A stretch of DNA of 31,956 bases. It comes from a virus. Below, piece by piece: positions 28,528 to 31,956 of the stretch (position 1 is the first letter of the stretch; the number at the start of each line of letters is the position of its first letter). The translations under genes and the position numbers were made by a program. The stretch lies in IMG/VR virus record IMGVR_UViG_3300032213_002566, positions 1 to 31,956 of that record; one strand, written 5' to 3'. The notes beneath the pieces were generated by a model. That model ran no database searches. It saw only the letters and a program-made list of their open reading frames with translations, and was not told where the DNA came from.

Positions 28528-29670
28528 ATGGCTAACCAATTAAACCCACTTGATGACGAAGAAAACAAACAAACCACTTCCACTCAAAGCGGCGTCATTG
28601 GCGGCGGCTCTAACATGTCAGGCGGTGCTACTGCAGGCAGTGGTTGGACAAACCTTAACCAATATCTTGATGCCAACAAAGGCGCGGGTGAACAGATAGC
28701 AAATGCTGCTGTTGGGGATACTGCAAATCAATTTGCTTCAAATAAAAGCTCTATTGATACTTGGTCAAAGGGCTTACAAGATCAAATCGGAGCGACAAAG
28801 CAAGCCGATACAGCTCAGGCGCAGCAATTCTCAGGACAAGCGGCTAACGCTGGCTCTAACTTTGGCCAAGCGGCGCAACAGCAATCTTTTGACAACTGGA
28901 GAAAAGCCACAGAAAATAAACCTAAGCAGTTTGAAGATCAGATGGGATATCAAGATGCCTACGGAGCACAGTCTCGCATAAACGACAGTCTGAATTTGAT
29001 TAAAGACCCAAATAATCAAAGCAAAATTGTGGCTGACACCTTTAGGAAAAACAATCCTACCTATTCGAGCGGAATGGGGAAGCTAGACACTTTTCTAGCA
29101 ACTGCAGACGGCGGTAATTCCTTAAATCAAAAGCTTTCTGGTTTAGCTGGCCAGTATTCAGGCGACTATCTAGGTGATTCTAAGAATGCCTACGGCGCGG
29201 GCGTAACAGACTTAACAAACACAATGGGAAAAAACCGAGAAGATGTGATGGGCGCGATCACTAACCAGTACAATACTCTTAAAGGTCAAGCTGATACTGG
29301 TGTAGCTCAAATGAATAGAGGGCAAAACACAAACTGGGCTGGCAAGACGATAGCAAGCGCAAACGATGCGAGCTATGGTGATGTTTTGGATCAAAACAAG
29401 CTTGCAGATTTAGAGGCTCTTTCGGCTCTTTCTGGGCAATCTTTTGACCAAGGTCAGAAAAACAAAACATTTAATGCCGGTCAATATGCAGCTCCAGGCG
29501 CGACAGTAGTCGCTCCAGTGGTTGCTAGTGAAGATCGTCCAGCTAGAAGAGATGATTTACCAAGCAATCCACCGATGCGAACATCTAGCCCGAGCGAAAA
29601 TTATATTGACAGTCGTGTCACTGCTACGGGTAAAAAAATTGACAAATGGATAAAGCCAAGAATTCGCTAA
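28528..29670 (+). CDS. Gln/Asn/Gly-rich virion protein, probable ejection protein
   Basis: 380 aa. First of three consecutive large proteins with low-complexity, helix-prone sequence. The N-terminus is polar with a Gly/Ser/Thr stretch (GVIGGGSNMSGGATAGSG). Ala/Gln-rich helices follow (QAQQFSGQAANAGSNFGQAA), then FRKNNPTYSSGMGKLDTFLA and LEALSALSGQSFDQGQ. The tail is Pro-rich and basic (KWIKPRIR). Such composition is usual in internal virion proteins that leave the particle before the DNA. No enzymatic domain (transglycosylase or lysozyme) is visible. AGGAGAAAAA precedes the ATG. Confidence 0.6.
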   Translation: MANQLNPLDDEENKQTTSTQSGVIGGGSNMSGGATAGSGWTNLNQYLDANKGAGEQIANAAVGDTANQFASNKSSIDTWSKGLQDQIGATKQADTAQAQQFSGQAANAGSNFGQAAQQQSFDNWRKATENKPKQFEDQMGYQDAYGAQSRINDSLNLIKDPNNQSKIVADTFRKNNPTYSSGMGKLDTFLATADGGNSLNQKLSGLAGQYSGDYLGDSKNAYGAGVTDLTNTMGKNREDVMGAITNQYNTLKGQADTGVAQMNRGQNTNWAGKTIASANDASYGDVLDQNKLADLEALSALSGQSFDQGQKNKTFNAGQYAAPGATVVAPVVASEDRPARRDDLPSNPPMRTSSPSENYIDSRVTATGKKIDKWIKPRIR

Positions 29671-29683
29671 AAGGGAGCATAAA

Positions 29684-31956
29684 ATGGGATTTTTAGACGG
29701 TCTTTTTGGTAAGCCAAAAGAAACAAACAAAGACGCCGAGAATGCGGCTAGGGCTGAAGCTCTTAGGCAACAGGGTATCAACACCCAACAGTTTGTCTCA
29801 GGCGGTGCTCCGGTTTATGACCAAGGGCAACAGTACACATTTAATGAATTAGGCCAGCTTGAACAGCTTGGGCCTTCAGAGATGCAAAACATTCAAACCG
29901 ATCCACGTTTGATGCAAGCACAGTATGATGCCCTTCGAGAGCTTGAGACTAGAGGTAGAGAAGGCTTCACTGCTAGGGACGAATTAGACCGCCTTAAGAC
30001 TAAGCAAGATGTGGCCAAAGAGAACGCCGGTCGGCTAGGCGCTATTCAACAGAATATGGCTGCTAGAGGCATGGGCGGCTCAGGGATGGACTTGGTAGCC
30101 CAGCTTCAGGCAAGCCAAGCAGCGACAGACAGAGAAGCCCTAGCAGGCCTTGAAAGGAATGCCGCTCAGGAAGCCAATCGCGCTAATAGTTCAGCTCAAG
30201 CGGGAGGCCTTGCCGGTAATATTCGAGGTCAAGGCTTTCAGGAAAATTCAGCCAAGGCTCAAGCGCAAGATGCTATCAACAGATTTAACACTACCAACTC
30301 AGTCAATCGTTCGATGTACAACAACCGCGGTTTGAATGATGTTAATCAGCAAAATACCGGCAGATACAACCAAGTCTCAGACTTGAATACTCAAGGCAAA
30401 TATGGCTTTAGAAAAGATGTCTTAAGCGCTAACAACGCTCAATATAACCAAAATTACAACGCGGCTACTGAAGATCTTAACGCGAAACGAATCAAGGATG
30501 AACAGGCTGCAGCTAGAAAGCGCGGGACGATGGGCGCTATTGGAACCATCGCAGGCGGTGCGGCCGGTGCGTATTATGGCCAAAGCCCTGAGGCTGTTGC
30601 TGCAGGCGCGCAAGTGGGTGGATCCGTAGGCGGCGCATTTGCTCATGGCGGTATGGTCAAAGCCAAAGATTGCTACGCTTCGGGCGGAATGATTCCAGGT
30701 GAGGAGGTCTATCCCTGGGATGACACTGCCAATGATACGGTGCAAATTCAGGCAAGCCCTGGCGAGATAGTCATTCCAAAATCAATCGCTAATGATCCCA
30801 TAGCCAGCGCTCAATTTGTAGATAGAGAAAATAGAAAGCAAATGGAATCGGCCAGATCTAGACAAGATTACATGGGCCTTGGAAATGTCTTAGGGAAAGC
30901 AGCTACCGATTATGGCAACTCTCAAAATCAAGGTGTTGTGTTAGCCAACAGGATGCAGGATCTTGGGCAAAAACCTGCAATGTATCAGACTGAGAAAAAG
31001 CAGTTTGATAGCTCTGTGCTAGACAATTTAGGGAAACAGGGAGTGGATAGGGCGACTCAAGATGCGGCTCAAAATGAGAAGTCATTAGCTCAAGGCTTCC
31101 AAATGAAGCAAATGGCGGCCGATCAAGATCCAAACAGCCAGAAAGCTCAACAAGCAAATCTACTTTACAAAGCGGTGCTTTCTAACAAAGCAAAAGAAGC
31201 AGAAATTGCAGGCGACAAGGCAACTGCCGATCAAATTAGAGGCCAAATTAAAAGCATGCAACCAATGGCGGCTAAGGATGCAATGTTTCAAATGGAAGGA
31301 ATTAAGAATCTTGATTACAAAGATATCATTTCAAGCATGGCAACACAAAGAACGGCTGATAATAATCTAAGGCTTGAGGGTATGAAGCTTGCGGGCGAGC
31401 AAGGCAAGGAAGCGAAAAAAGATGAGCAATACAAAACAGGTTTGACTCTTGATTTGCAAAAACAGGTGGCAGGCGATCAAGTTGTTAAAGATGCGGCGCA
31501 AGTTAATAAAACCCTATCTCAAGTTGAACAGGGCCTTAACAGTAGAACTCAAACTGCCTTTGACGATCAAAAACTAATTGTTTCATTTAACAAGGCGTTA
31601 GATCCTGGCTCGGTGGTTAAAGAATCAGAATTTGCTTTGACGGCGGCTGGCGCATCCTTGATTGAGCGGGCAAAACAAGCGGCAGAGCAATATAAAACAG
31701 GTACTCGCCTTTCCCCTGAAATGAGGACGCAGTTAATTCAAACAATGAGAGACTTAAGGGATGGCTACAACAATTATTTGCAAGGCCACTTATCTAAGTA
31801 TCAAAACACAGCAAGCAAGCTTGGGCTAGACCCTTCCCTTGTTTTTGGTGATCAGCCTTTTATGAGGGCGCAACCAGTTCAGGGCAAGCAAGGAAGCGAT
31901 CTTTTGAATGACGTGAAATCTCCAGGGCAAGCAGCTCCTAAATCCGATTGGAGGAA
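29684..31956 (+). CDS. Large ejection-type virion protein, continues across the genome junction
   Basis: Partial in the window; on the closed circle it ends at 133 and is 760 aa. The N-terminus is Gln/Ala-rich and helical (LRQQGINTQQFVSGG). Around residue 283 comes a Gly/Ala membrane-like stretch (MGAIGTIAGGAAGAYYG). Residues about 320-365 hold repeated GGM, a Cys (KAKDCYASGG) and the phrase SPGEIVIPKS. The xSPGEfVvPK phrase is common in phage tail and internal proteins. The rest is long helical sequence (EKQFD...; KEAEIAGDKATADQIRG). It is the middle gene of three ejection-type genes. GGGAG lies 8 nt before the ATG. Confidence 0.65.
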   Translation, partial: MGFLDGLFGKPKETNKDAENAARAEALRQQGINTQQFVSGGAPVYDQGQQYTFNELGQLEQLGPSEMQNIQTDPRLMQAQYDALRELETRGREGFTARDELDRLKTKQDVAKENAGRLGAIQQNMAARGMGGSGMDLVAQLQASQAATDREALAGLERNAAQEANRANSSAQAGGLAGNIRGQGFQENSAKAQAQDAINRFNTTNSVNRSMYNNRGLNDVNQQNTGRYNQVSDLNTQGKYGFRKDVLSANNAQYNQNYNAATEDLNAKRIKDEQAAARKRGTMGAIGTIAGGAAGAYYGQSPEAVAAGAQVGGSVGGAFAHGGMVKAKDCYASGGMIPGEEVYPWDDTANDTVQIQASPGEIVIPKSIANDPIASAQFVDRENRKQMESARSRQDYMGLGNVLGKAATDYGNSQNQGVVLANRMQDLGQKPAMYQTEKKQFDSSVLDNLGKQGVDRATQDAAQNEKSLAQGFQMKQMAADQDPNSQKAQQANLLYKAVLSNKAKEAEIAGDKATADQIRGQIKSMQPMAAKDAMFQMEGIKNLDYKDIISSMATQRTADNNLRLEGMKLAGEQGKEAKKDEQYKTGLTLDLQKQVAGDQVVKDAAQVNKTLSQVEQGLNSRTQTAFDDQKLIVSFNKALDPGSVVKESEFALTAAGASLIERAKQAAEQYKTGTRLSPEMRTQLIQTMRDLRDGYNNYLQGHLSKYQNTASKLGLDPSLVFGDQPFMRAQPVQGKQGSDLLNDVKSPGQAAPKSDWR
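31834..31956. repeat. Terminal direct repeat, right copy
   Basis: Exact copy of bases 1-123. Joining the copies gives a 31,833-bp circle and restores one uninterrupted reading frame (29684 to 133). Confidence 0.95.

Noticed and set aside
1-31956. Integrase, attachment sites, CRISPR arrays, insertion sequences, tRNA genes
   Set aside because: Looked for on both strands; nothing beyond the repeats and palindromes listed was found by reading.

Overview
The window is one complete, circularly closed genome of a small tailed bacteriophage. The first 123 bases recur exactly as the last 123 (1-123 = 31834-31956), so the unique length is 31,833 bp, and one structural gene runs across the ends (29684 to the window end, then on to 133). 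The virion genes (short-tail adaptor, large nozzle-like protein, fibre and three large Gln/Gly/Ala-rich ejection-type proteins, with no tape measure, sheath or tail-tube genes) suggest a podovirus-like particle. I see no integrase, transposase, DNA polymerase or single-subunit RNA polymerase. The phage therefore probably uses host RNA polymerase and host replisome. A Gram-negative host is likely but not proven; I cannot name a genus.

Layout. (1) 6282 down to 2299, minus strand: a chain of tightly overlapping small genes ending in an Ig-like/amidase endolysin (4037-4990), then an exported protein, a protein with a hydrophobic C-terminus, and small unknowns. Three hairpin terminators break this chain. 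(2) 6283-6363: divergent control region with a 22-bp palindrome. (3) 6364-9212, plus strand: early recombination operon with a PD-(D/E)XK-like protein, a Cro/YdaS-like HTH, a Gp157-like protein, an ERF annealing protein, SSB and an XRE regulator, closed by a terminator. (4) 9371-10250: a short accessory island with a 36-aa membrane protein, a gene that appears to need a -1 frameshift, and an opposing pair of VRR-NUC nuclease and membrane-anchored coiled coil. (5) 10468-12877: replication module with a leader-peptide/terminator arrangement, an initiator gene that contains five iterons, a DnaA box and a purine tract (a lambda O/ori-like layout), then a DnaB-family helicase. (6) 13043-14284: small unknown genes and a holin-like protein. 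(7) 14309-18882: terminase small and large subunits, portal and scaffold. (8) 19074-20321: major capsid protein as its own unit between two terminators. (9) 20395 through the junction to 2298: decoration-like proteins, fibre, adaptor, nozzle and ejection proteins.

How it works together (inference): the initiator would bind its own in-gene iterons, melt the neighbouring AT/purine-rich DNA with host DnaA and load the phage helicase. ERF and SSB would then support recombination-dependent replication and concatemer formation for packaging. Several hairpins sit on or just before ribosome binding sites (10488-10516, 3984-4014, 3585-3617), which suggests expression is tuned by attenuation or antitermination rather than by a phage RNA polymerase. 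Seven small genes and the leader ORF described here are very short (23-55 codons) and would be missed with a length cutoff near 60 codons.
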